Shown: piece after piece, positions 1 through 5,944 of the stretch
Position numbering within the stretch: the stretch's first letter is position 1
Layout of the letters: every line of letters starts with the position of its first letter
NCBI GenBank assembly: GCA_021767985.1
Contig: JAASSH010000067.1
Coordinates: forward strand, 1-8,325
Direction: 5' to 3'
DNA length: 8,325 nucleotides
Origin: Gammaproteobacteria bacterium
Lineage (GTDB): Bacteria; Pseudomonadota; Gammaproteobacteria; GCA-001735895
Notes under the pieces: model-generated
Databases searched by the model: none
Seen by the model: only the letters and a program-made list of their open reading frames with translations
What the model was told of the DNA's origin: nothing
Position numbers and translations under genes: made by a program

Positions 1-2
1 AG

Positions 3-695
3 CGCAACGGCATGTTCACCCTCGAGGGTTTCATGCGCCCTGAGGTGATCGCCGACATGCTACCCGGGCTGCTCGACAAGATAGCCAGCGAGTCATTCAA
101 CCACACCCGCGAACATAACATTTACTTCGACGATAATATCGCTGATATTCCGGCGGATCATCCGGCGCTTGCGAGGGTCAAGACCATCAACCATACGCTG
201 TGCGGCGATCAGATCGCCGAGCAGCTGAGGCAGGTGTACCTGTGGCCCGCGCTGGCCGAGTTTCTTGCACGAGTGATGCAAAAACCGGCGTTGTACCCGA
301 TGGCCGACCCGCTGGCCTGCGCCAACGTCATTGGGTACTACGAAGGCGAGGGTCTCAACTGGCATTTCGATCGCTCCGAGTTTACCACCACGCTGTTGCT
401 GCAGGCCCCGCGGCAGGGTGGCGATTTTCAGTATCGTCACGCGCTACGCAGCGCGACCGACCCGAACTACGACGGTATCGCCAGGCTGCTGCGCGGCGAC
501 GATCCCGAGGTTTCGACCTTAAAGCTCGGTGCGGGCGACCTGAAGATCTTCAAGGGCGTGGACACGGCCCATCGCGTCACCCCGCCGGTGGGCGACCTGC
601 CGCGGGTCATCACCATCTTCACCTATTACGAAACCCCGGGCCGCATGTTTTCCGACGAGGAAAGCCTCGGCTTTTACGGTCGCACCAACGGCTGA
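3..695 (+). CDS. 2OG-Fe(II) oxygenase, HalD/BesD-like, 5' partial
   Basis: Probable cytoplasmic non-haem iron(II)/2-oxoglutarate dioxygenase that would hydroxylate a small molecule or amino acid; the substrate is unknown. Numbering from the first ATG in the window (position 12), the iron ligands are H118-F-D120 in the context GLNWHFDRSEF and distal H187 in TAHRVTPP. R198 (PRVITIF) is the expected 2OG carboxylate anchor. The segment LLLQAPRQGGDFQYR and the C-terminal FYGR are typical of the HalD/BesD-like group. Asp at the second ligand position points to hydroxylation, since the halogenases of this group carry Gly there. The frame is open upstream of position 12 (R-N-G before M) and the visible start falls inside the usual N-terminal 'dG-x-x-x-L-x-G-F' segment, so the true start most likely lies outside the window. 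The ending at TGA 693-695 is intact. Family assignment is firm, substrate is not. Confidence 0.85.
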   Translation, partial: RNGMFTLEGFMRPEVIADMLPGLLDKIASESFNHTREHNIYFDDNIADIPADHPALARVKTINHTLCGDQIAEQLRQVYLWPALAEFLARVMQKPALYPMADPLACANVIGYYEGEGLNWHFDRSEFTTTLLLQAPRQGGDFQYRHALRSATDPNYDGIARLLRGDDPEVSTLKLGAGDLKIFKGVDTAHRVTPPVGDLPRVITIFTYYETPGRMFSDEESLGFYGRTNG

Positions 696-829
696 AACCG
701 CTCAGCGACTATCACGTCGACCGTTCGAGAAATGGCAGTGTCGTGTTTTCTGCCGTCGTAGCCATCGTGAACATCCGGAAGCAATAACGGACCACCGATA
801 CCATTCCACGAACATTTGGTGCAAATACT

Positions 830-844
830 GATCCCAGGGGGATC
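830..844 (+). terminator. Weak hairpin after the oxygenase gene
   Basis: A perfect 6-bp stem, GATCCC and GGGATC with an AGG loop, lies about 135 bases after the oxygenase stop and is followed by GCATTT. The stem is short and the T-run is poor, so this is at best a weak terminator. Confidence 0.22.
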
Positions 845-863
845 GCATTTCAGTACTATTCAA

Positions 864-890
864 TGATTAGTTTTAATTTGAAACTAATTA
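864..890 (+). promoter_or_regulatory. AT-rich inverted repeat upstream of the lipoprotein gene
   Basis: The arms ATTAGTTT (866-873) and AAACTAAT (881-888) are perfectly complementary across a 7-base spacer. They can be extended by a G-T and a T-A pair to 864-890. The repeat lies about 80 bases before the lipoprotein start in the AT-rich intergenic stretch, a plausible place for an operator. No convincing -35/-10 pair was found beside it. Confidence 0.3.
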
Positions 891-970
891 TCTAGGATTA
901 CTCGCAAATTAATAAAGCCATATTCTCGTGAGTTAGAGAGGTTGGCTATAACAAGAACCGGGGATGCCAG

Positions 971-1663
971 ATGATAGGAAACTTTCTGAAAACAAGACTT
1001 AAAGTTTACCTTGCCTTCTATGTCTGTATTAACGTCGCGGGTTGTGTTACCCCTGCTGCCTGGAAACATGCCGAAAAAATGGCCAACGAGCCGCCAACGT
1101 ACCGGAGTCTTACCGATGTTTACTTTGCCGCGTTTCGCAGCCCGGATCATTTGCGATTATGTGTCCTGGTTCGTGCCGGCAGTTCCGATGAGCCTTCACC
1201 CGCAACGCTAAACATAGATCTGGAAAAAATCTCGGAAAGCCTGACCAGGCGAGGCGCAACAGAACATGACACTACAAGTCGTGCTTTGAATTCGATCGGT
1301 GTGGGTTCGAAGTTGAGCAACAAGTGCGAACCTGTGTTGCAGGGTGAGGAAGAGCCGGTTTCGATTGAACGTATACAAGTGGAAGAGACGGAATTGAGTG
1401 GCGCACTGCAGCAGCTCGCCCCGAAAGAGCTGACGGTCTTCGTGCTGGAGCACAATAACCAAAGCCATATCGTCATCGGATCAACCGATCAGGATTTCCC
1501 GGGTTTGAATAATGAAGCATTCAGCGCACATGCCGAAGATAACGCCAGCAAGGCGGGATATGTACTGGTGCCGTTGGCAGTGGTTGCCGATGCCGTGATT
1601 TTAGTTGGGATTGCTTTTGTCTGCCTTTTGGTCTTTTTCGCGGGGGGAGATTGTAATTTCTAA
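971..1663 (+). CDS. Unrecognised lipoprotein with C-terminal hydrophobic segment
   Basis: I do not recognise this family. The 230-residue product has a short lipoprotein signal: basic residues K7, R9 and K11, a hydrophobic stretch, then the lipobox V22-A23-G24-C25, so C25 would be lipidated. Residues 26-190 are polar and largely acidic, with no motif I can name. Residues 196-224 form a strongly hydrophobic segment (starting GYVLVPLAVVADAVIL) followed by the short tail GGDCNF. That tail could be a second membrane anchor, which is odd for a lipoprotein. The wording PLAVVADAV faintly recalls the C-terminal part of YceK-type small lipoproteins, but the protein is much longer. The ATG at 971 is preceded by a GGGG-containing stretch at 959-962, a weak ribosome-binding site. 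It stands alone between the oxygenase and the transposase remnant. Confidence 0.72.
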   Translation: MIGNFLKTRLKVYLAFYVCINVAGCVTPAAWKHAEKMANEPPTYRSLTDVYFAAFRSPDHLRLCVLVRAGSSDEPSPATLNIDLEKISESLTRRGATEHDTTSRALNSIGVGSKLSNKCEPVLQGEEEPVSIERIQVEETELSGALQQLAPKELTVFVLEHNNQSHIVIGSTDQDFPGLNNEAFSAHAEDNASKAGYVLVPLAVVADAVILVGIAFVCLLVFFAGGDCNF

Positions 1664-1829
1664 ACGACTGTAGCGGGTCGATCCGATCTGCCTGGAACCT
1701 CGATCTGAGAGTCAGTTCACTTGTAAGCAGATGCTGAAAGCCGATACTCGGGCTTCTTGGATCGGCCAATAGCAGACAATTCATTGTTAAAGATTCGCCA
1801 TCTCGAGGCCTTCGATAACGTTCGCCAGG

Positions 1830-2192
1830 CTATCTGCCCTTGAGTACCCGCTTTAGTCGTTTTGCACAGCCCATTGCCCTGCGTCTTTCTGTCGGGGTTT
1901 TTTCCGATTGATCAGATTTTCTGCCTCTTCTTTCCGGAGTCACTTCAGATCGAAATCGCCTATTGGCAGCAAAGATTCCATGGAAGCGAGTCAGATTTAC
2001 CCTCGGCTTTGGCACCACTGCAGCAAGCTTGGCAAGAAAATCCATTGACTCGAATACCACATGCGATGTGCAATCCCGGTAGGGTGTCTTGAGCTGGTAG
2101 CGAACATTGCCGGCCGATGTGATTGACAGACGCTTCTCCGAAATAGGCAACAAAGAAGCCTCATTACCGCGAATTAGTACCGGTTGCCTCGG
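1830..2192 (-). pseudogene. IS91-family transposase C-terminal remnant
   Basis: Reading on the minus strand from about 2192, the translation reaches GNEASLLPISEKRLSITSAG, then NVRYQLKTPYRD, FESMDFLAKLAAVVPKPRV, NLTRFHGIFAANRRFRSEVT, and TPTERRRAMGCAKRLKRVLK before a stop at 1830. The order and wording match the conserved C-terminal part of IS91-type (Y2, rolling-circle) transposases, where I expect RYQLKTPYRDGTTHVxFEPLDF, LVPKPRVNLTRFHGVFAP and TPAERRAAMTWAQRLKRVF. The catalytic N-terminal region with its paired tyrosines is absent, and upstream the frame meets a stop at 2193-2195. The CxxC-containing zinc segment that should follow KRVF is replaced by a stop, so this is a dead fragment. Bases 1664-1829, downstream of it, hold nothing I can recognise. 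Confidence 0.82.
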
Positions 2193-2218
2193 TTACAATT
2201 AGGGAGAATATTATATAA

Positions 2219-2251
2219 GGGTATACCCAGTACTTTAATAATTACTATACT
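2219..2251 (+). promoter_or_regulatory. Candidate promoter/operator region of the beta-barrel gene
   Basis: The perfect palindrome GGGTATACCC at 2219-2228 lies just before a -10-like TATACT at 2246-2251. No good -35 box sits at 16-18 bases spacing; the palindrome occupies roughly that place. This would suit a promoter that depends on an activator. The leader to the TTG start at 2310 would then be about 50 bases. Weak evidence. Confidence 0.3.
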
Positions 2252-2309
2252 TCAAGCTTAAGTCCGATCGAGTAGTCAACACTGTGGAATTAGTAGGGAG
2301 ACAGATAAA

Positions 2310-3491
2310 TTGACCGGCAATAATTATGTGAGGCCGCAACTGGCAAAAACAGCAAAGCTATCGGCTTGGGCGCCGTTTACGGTGTTCATCGCTTGTAGCC
2401 TGTCGAGCGTGAACGGATTATTAGCGGCCGATCTATCGGTGGAGGGCCAGAGTGGCCTCGATACCAATCCTCACCGCTTATCCTCGGGGCTTGATCCCGA
2501 TATCGAACTCTTCGGGCTGGTGGACCTAAGATTTTCGAACCGTTTCGACAACGGTGTCTCGGTAAAGGGGCGCAGCAAACATGCCTTTTATCCGGATGAT
2601 GATCGTGCCGACTGGTCACGTAACGAGTTCGATCTCGGTTACCGTGGAAATTTCCAGATAGACGATAATGAGTTCGGTTACAAGCTTTCCACTGACTGGC
2701 TCGACCGCGACAAGAACTATGTCAGCCGCACAACCGGCGAAGACGCGACCTTTGGCGGCGAATCGATCGTTGATCGTTACGACTACGAGCAGCTGAATCT
2801 GAACGCGGAAATCTCGTACCGAACCGAGGCCAGGCACAGGCTCAGGGCCCGTTATCAGCGGCGCGACAAGGATTACGAGGATTATTCGATTCCCGGTCTT
2901 AGCAACTTCGATTACGAGCATGACCGCTATCGTTTCGACGTTCGTTTTCGGGTTGCCGACGAACATCGCCTGACTGTCGAATACAGCACGGTCGATCGTG
3001 AGTACGACGACCGGCGGATAGATGATCTTAATGGCGACGAAATCCCGGGCACCGACCTCGAATACGATCAAACCGAGTATGTGCTGGGTTATTGGTATCG
3101 TCCAGATAAAGACTTTCAGTTCAACATCGAATTCAGTTTTAGCGATCGTTCTGATAACGGCGTCGGTTATAACGATTCGAGCTATGACAGCGTTTACCTT
3201 TACTGGCGGAAAAAAGTCAACGAAACCGATGAGATCCGAGGTTCATTACTCTATTCCGAATTCGAGTACGATAATCGAACTTTTTCGGATGGCGAGCAGC
3301 TAGAGGAAGAGTTTTTTGAAAATGACGGCTATCTTTTCAAGCTGGATTACAAAAGAAAGATGTTGCAACAAGGCTATGAGAATCTCACTCTAATTTACGC
3401 ACTGCAGGTCGACGATTACGACAGTACCGACTCACGCTACCGTTATGACCGTGTCATTTTATCTGTCGGGCTAAGGTACAACCTGCTTTAG
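2310..3491 (+). CDS. Outer-membrane beta-barrel protein, TTG start
   Basis: Probable outer-membrane barrel of 393 residues. A basic N-terminus (R8, K13, K16) leads into a hydrophobic core at about 18-38 (APFTVFIACSLSS) and a likely signal-peptidase site around A39/A40-D41. The mature part is rich in alternating polar/aromatic strands with Tyr, Asp and Arg (for example YRFDVRFRV, HRLTVEYST, VLGYWYRP), many acidic turns, and a final strand ILSVGLRYNLL running to the C-terminus, as in transmembrane barrels. An early GLDTNPHRLSSG recalls barrel proteins of exopolysaccharide and surface-assembly loci, but I cannot name a family. The start is TTG at 2310, chosen because TAGGGAG (2294-2300) lies nine bases upstream and no suitable ATG exists near the signal peptide. 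It converges on the kinase gene, overlapping it by four bases, so transport or display of the neighbouring product is possible but unproven. Confidence 0.82.
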   Translation: MTGNNYVRPQLAKTAKLSAWAPFTVFIACSLSSVNGLLAADLSVEGQSGLDTNPHRLSSGLDPDIELFGLVDLRFSNRFDNGVSVKGRSKHAFYPDDDRADWSRNEFDLGYRGNFQIDDNEFGYKLSTDWLDRDKNYVSRTTGEDATFGGESIVDRYDYEQLNLNAEISYRTEARHRLRARYQRRDKDYEDYSIPGLSNFDYEHDRYRFDVRFRVADEHRLTVEYSTVDREYDDRRIDDLNGDEIPGTDLEYDQTEYVLGYWYRPDKDFQFNIEFSFSDRSDNGVGYNDSSYDSVYLYWRKKVNETDEIRGSLLYSEFEYDNRTFSDGEQLEEEFFENDGYLFKLDYKRKMLQQGYENLTLIYALQVDDYDSTDSRYRYDRVILSVGLRYNLL

Positions 3492-4708
3492 CCTGAACAC
3501 CTGATTCCGACATTGCGCGGCCCAACAAGCAACAGGTTCTTGGCTTTTAGAGATTTGATCAGCTTGCGAACGTCGGCTTCGACCTGCTTCTCCCCGGCAT
3601 CAGGAAAAGCAACCAGCAACAATTCGATTATCTGCTTAATCGTCACGGGCTGGGACAATAGATTCCAGATGGCCGATCCGGTCGGATTCAAGTGATGTAT
3701 CGAGGCCCCGTTGGCGTCAGCCAGGAATGCGTTGCCATCGGTCGTTACCTCGCTGATACCGTGTTTTCTCATCAGGTACCCAGTCGGGATAACAGTCGAT
3801 ACCGGATTGACAGATTGCACTACTATTTCCCGTTCTACCGTTTTTGAATCGGGTAGCTCTTGCCACTGAAATCTTTTTCTCAGCAACTCGACCGCGTCGT
3901 CGGCACGGTCGAAACGCAGGACAAAACTCTGCGCATGGCTAACGATCTGCCCCAGCCGACTCAGGATCCTGGGGGCATCCACTTCACGTGCAAAATTCTG
4001 CCAGACGACTCGTTTCAGTACCTCGGCTTCCGAAATCGTTGTCAGGTCGGTTTTCGCACCTTCCGTTCGGTCCAGAAATACGAACGCACCGATTGGAGCT
4101 GAGCTACCGCGACTGGCAAGCTCGTCGTTTCGAAGATCGAGATAATGATAGCGCTTGCCCTTGAGGACAACTCGTGACTCGATAAATTGGCGGGTACCCT
4201 CTTCAAGGTTATCCGGATAGGGAAACCGCAACCGGGGCGCCAGGCCGGGCGCGACACCCCTGCCGGTGTCGAGGCTGATCGGCAACACGTCATCGCAGTA
4301 TATTCGGTAGCCGGCTGCGGCCAGGCAGGCCGCGAGCACGCTCTTTCCCGCCCGGTACTTGTTCGGAAAGATGACCAGCATGCCTCCGATCTCGACCGCG
4401 GCGCCGTGCAGGCAGAGAAGATTCATATCTTCCATGGTACGAGCCTTGACGACCCGGGCGACGAGCGTACAAAGAGCGTCGACTTGTTCCCGGCAAACCA
4501 CTTTTTTATCGAGCCAATCGGCGGTGATCTCGTAGTCTCCGTCGCTGTTACGCAGGACGTTAACAACCGGCGACTGGTCATCTTGCAGAGTTTCCGAAAT
4601 CTCCCAACCACGAAAAATTACCGGGAAACAGCTGATTAATTCTTCACAGCCAGAAAACCGGACCGGGCGTTCAAGATTGTCGAATTTTAGAAAAACGGAG
4701 TTGGCCAT
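3488..4708 (-). CDS. HPr-kinase-like domain fused to PqqD-type RRE domain
   Basis: Two-domain cytoplasmic protein of 406 residues. The first part (about 95-290) resembles HprK-related kinases: LCLHGAAVEIGG at 98-109, a P-loop PNKYRAGKS at 115-123, and a Walker-B-like YRIYCDD at 134-140. The first P-loop Gly is replaced by N116; the GKS is intact. The last part (about 318-395) is a PqqD-type domain: HHLNPTGSAIWNLL at 338-351, then an ITIKQ-like helix turn, VEADVRKLIKSLKAKNLL. PqqD domains bind the leader of ribosomally made peptides, and HprK-like kinases are known to phosphorylate serine in HPr and in some lasso-peptide precursors. A peptide-directed kinase is therefore the natural reading, with the serine-repeat protein upstream as the likely client. 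ATG at 4708 is preferred to the TTG at 4711; no clear ribosome-binding site is seen. The gene probably shares a transcript with its upstream neighbour, 146 bases away. Confidence 0.85.
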   Translation of the reverse strand: MANSVFLKFDNLERPVRFSGCEELISCFPVIFRGWEISETLQDDQSPVVNVLRNSDGDYEITADWLDKKVVCREQVDALCTLVARVVKARTMEDMNLLCLHGAAVEIGGMLVIFPNKYRAGKSVLAACLAAAGYRIYCDDVLPISLDTGRGVAPGLAPRLRFPYPDNLEEGTRQFIESRVVLKGKRYHYLDLRNDELASRGSSAPIGAFVFLDRTEGAKTDLTTISEAEVLKRVVWQNFAREVDAPRILSRLGQIVSHAQSFVLRFDRADDAVELLRKRFQWQELPDSKTVEREIVVQSVNPVSTVIPTGYLMRKHGISEVTTDGNAFLADANGASIHHLNPTGSAIWNLLSQPVTIKQIIELLLVAFPDAGEKQVEADVRKLIKSLKAKNLLLVGPRNVGIRCSG

Positions 4709-4787
4709 CAAATATCTAGATACGGTGGGCAGGAGCGCCTATCCGTGAAATACAGGTTATTCAACTCCCCGATAATTTAGACCTAGA

Positions 4788-4828
4788 GAGAACCGGTTCT
4801 CCGGTTCGGTTAACTGGAGAACGGGTTC
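4788..4828 (-). promoter_or_regulatory. Long imperfect hairpin between peptide and kinase genes
   Basis: GAACCGGTTCTCCGGTT (4790-4806) can pair with AACTGGAGAACGGGTTC (4812-4828) across a 5-base loop. That gives 15 Watson-Crick pairs, one G-T pair and one mismatch. Nested in its left arm is a perfect 14-bp palindrome, GAGAACCGGTTCTC (4788-4801). No T-run follows on either strand, so it is not a standard terminator. Between two genes of one minus-strand unit it could set transcript stability, processing or partial termination, giving more peptide than kinase, or serve as a protein-binding site. Confidence 0.55.
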
Positions 4829-4854
4829 GTAACGATGGTCAGGAAGGCCAAGGT

Positions 4855-5253
4855 TTATACGTCTTCGCCCACTTCAGTTGGTTCGCTTTGGCTGGCTTCG
4901 CTCAGGCTGGGTCCACTCTGACTGGCCTCGCTCATTTCGCTGGCGTCACTCATTTCGCTCATTTCGCTGGCGTCACTCATTTCGCTCATTTCGCTGGCGT
5001 CACTCATCTCGCTCATTTCGCTGGCCTCGCTCATTTCACTCATTTCGCTGGCCTCGCTCATTTCACTCATTTCGCTGGCCTCGCTCATTTCGCTTTTCTC
5101 GCTACCCTGCGCCTGGACCGATGAACTGAGGGTCATCAAAACCGGTGTTGCATAGGCGGCGGTGGCCACAAGGCCCATGCGAGATAGCGCCCTGCGTCGT
5201 TCCTGATCGATTTCTTCAATTGTTTCCTTAATAACTTCGTCTTTCTTTTTCAT
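4855..5253 (-). CDS. Exported serine-repeat protein, candidate kinase/RRE substrate
   Basis: A 132-residue protein I cannot assign to a named family. Residues 1-18 are charged (MKKKDEVIKETIEEIDQE). A Tat-like signal follows: R19-R20-R21 with A22-L23, a moderately hydrophobic core 27-42 (GLVATAAYATPVLMTL), and a probable cleavage after V47-Q48-A49. The mature region is almost wholly Ser-[Glu/Asp]-x triads from S51 to about S113, grouped into 9-residue units of the form SEMSEMS[E/D]A. The tail is SGPSLSEASQSEPTEVGEDV. It is very acidic, methionine-rich and surely disordered. ATG at 5253 has a good ribosome-binding site GAGGA (5267-5263) nine bases upstream. It is the first gene after an operator-bearing promoter, with the HprK-like/PqqD gene next. 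The charged N-terminus would suit as an RRE-recognised leader and the regular serines as phosphorylation sites; both are inference. Confidence 0.82.
   Translation of the reverse strand: MKKKDEVIKETIEEIDQERRRALSRMGLVATAAYATPVLMTLSSSVQAQGSEKSEMSEASEMSEMSEASEMSEMSEASEMSEMSDASEMSEMSDASEMSEMSDASEMSEASQSGPSLSEASQSEPTEVGEDV
4915..5103 (-). repeat. Tandem 27-bp coding repeat (Ser-acid-x triads)
   Basis: About six near-identical 27-bp units (residues 51-104 of the serine-repeat protein, 4942-5103), continued by degenerate triads to residue 113. Units differ mostly by single bases: three carry Asp-Ala and three Glu-Ala at the end. The sixth unit, nearest the signal peptide, is the most divergent (SEKSEMSEA). 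Such near-perfect in-frame repeats are prone to copy-number change, always in steps of nine residues without frameshift. Confidence 0.9.
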
Positions 5254-5327
5254 GTTCGAACATCCTCAAACTGGCTGGCTGATTAATGCAACTGCGCTTT
5301 TCAACATGCAACAGTATCAAATTACTA

Positions 5328-5361
5328 TTGGGAATATATTCCCAAGCTAAATAAAAATCAA
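5328..5361 (-). promoter_or_regulatory. Sigma70-like promoter with overlapping palindromic operator
   Basis: On the minus strand a -35 box TTGATT (5361-5356) and a -10 box TATATT (5338-5333) are separated by exactly 17 bases. The -10 box lies within a perfect 18-bp palindrome, TTGGGAATATATTCCCAA (5328-5345). A dimeric regulator bound there would block polymerase, so repression is the simplest reading. Transcription would start near 5326, giving a leader of about 70 bases before the serine-repeat gene. Boxes and palindrome are read directly; the regulator is unknown and not visibly encoded here. Confidence 0.62.
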
Positions 5362-5944
5362 GTGAGATACTTAACATTTTGAATATGCGAATCTAAGAGC
5401 AGTATATCTATTTTCGGCTTGTGATTGAGGTGACCCGAATCGGCAGCGAAGCCGCTCGAATCAGTGCGGCTTTTCACAAGAACAACGAACTCCTCGTGGT
5501 CGGAACAAATACTGCGGCAATCTGGTAACTGAACATGTTTGGTAACAAGAACACCAGGTTATGGCGACTGCCTCTGGAGACCGTAATAAGTCAATTTGAC
5601 AACGAGGATAGTAACTCGACGGTACCAATCTCAAACTTGGGTTTGCAAACGTCGAAGTAAGTGCCAACGGTAGCGACAAATGAATTATCTTGCTATGAAG
5701 CCCACAGATAGTTGGGTAGCTATCCATTCTACGGGAAATTTGCCTGCCAGAGTTTGAGCAATGGCATGGGTGTCTTAGTTGGGTTGCTTATCGCCGCTGA
5801 CTCATCAAACTTGAGCGCCAGCTTTCCCTACAGGAGACATTCAAAAATCTAAGGCGGGGGACAATCTCCGGCCATAAGCGAATCCCCGCTTGGAAAATCG
5901 ATTCGAACAGATTCAACTTCTACGGATTGCAAACGGTCGATGTG
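5362..5944. other. Gene-free stretch, no convincing coding region
   Basis: Nothing here looks like an intact gene. A minus-strand open frame at 5461-5727 has an improbable composition (many Cys, Pro and Ser, no ribosome-binding site). A short plus-strand frame at 5421-5528 (GTG start, translation including SEAARISAAFHKNNELLVVG) looks somewhat protein-like and might be a degraded gene end, but I cannot identify it. The right end holds a candidate terminator for the next minus-strand gene. Confidence 0.5.
5842..5889 (-). terminator. Candidate terminator of the 348-residue protein gene
   Basis: On the minus strand, about 55 bases after the stop at 5945, GCGGGG (5889-5884) pairs with CCCCGC (5859-5854) across a 24-base loop, and TTAGATTTTTG follows. 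The stem is short for the loop size, though a small inner GGCC/CCGG structure may help. Plausible, not strong. Confidence 0.33.

Noticed and set aside
1521..1784. 87-residue minus-strand open frame as more of the transposase
   Set aside because: Its translation shows no IS91 wording; it overlaps the lipoprotein gene antisense.
2616..3071. 151-residue minus-strand open frame, rich in Val and Ile
   Set aside because: Antisense shadow of the beta-barrel gene; Val/Ile richness comes from the complement of Asp/Tyr/Asn codons.
3860..4639. Plus-strand open frames of 80 and 150 residues
   Set aside because: Both are antisense to the HprK-like/PqqD fusion gene and have no independent coding signs.
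4915..5103. CRISPR-like direct repeats
   Set aside because: The 27-bp units abut directly with no unique spacers and are in frame inside a coding sequence.
4878..5129. Plus-strand open frames with Arg/Ser/Phe/Trp or His/Phe/Ala repeats
   Set aside because: They are antisense readings of the Ser-acid-x repeat gene; the minus-strand gene has the export signal, ribosome-binding site and promoter.
5461..5727. 88-residue minus-strand open frame
   Set aside because: No ribosome-binding site, atypical composition with many Cys and Ser, and no recognisable motif.
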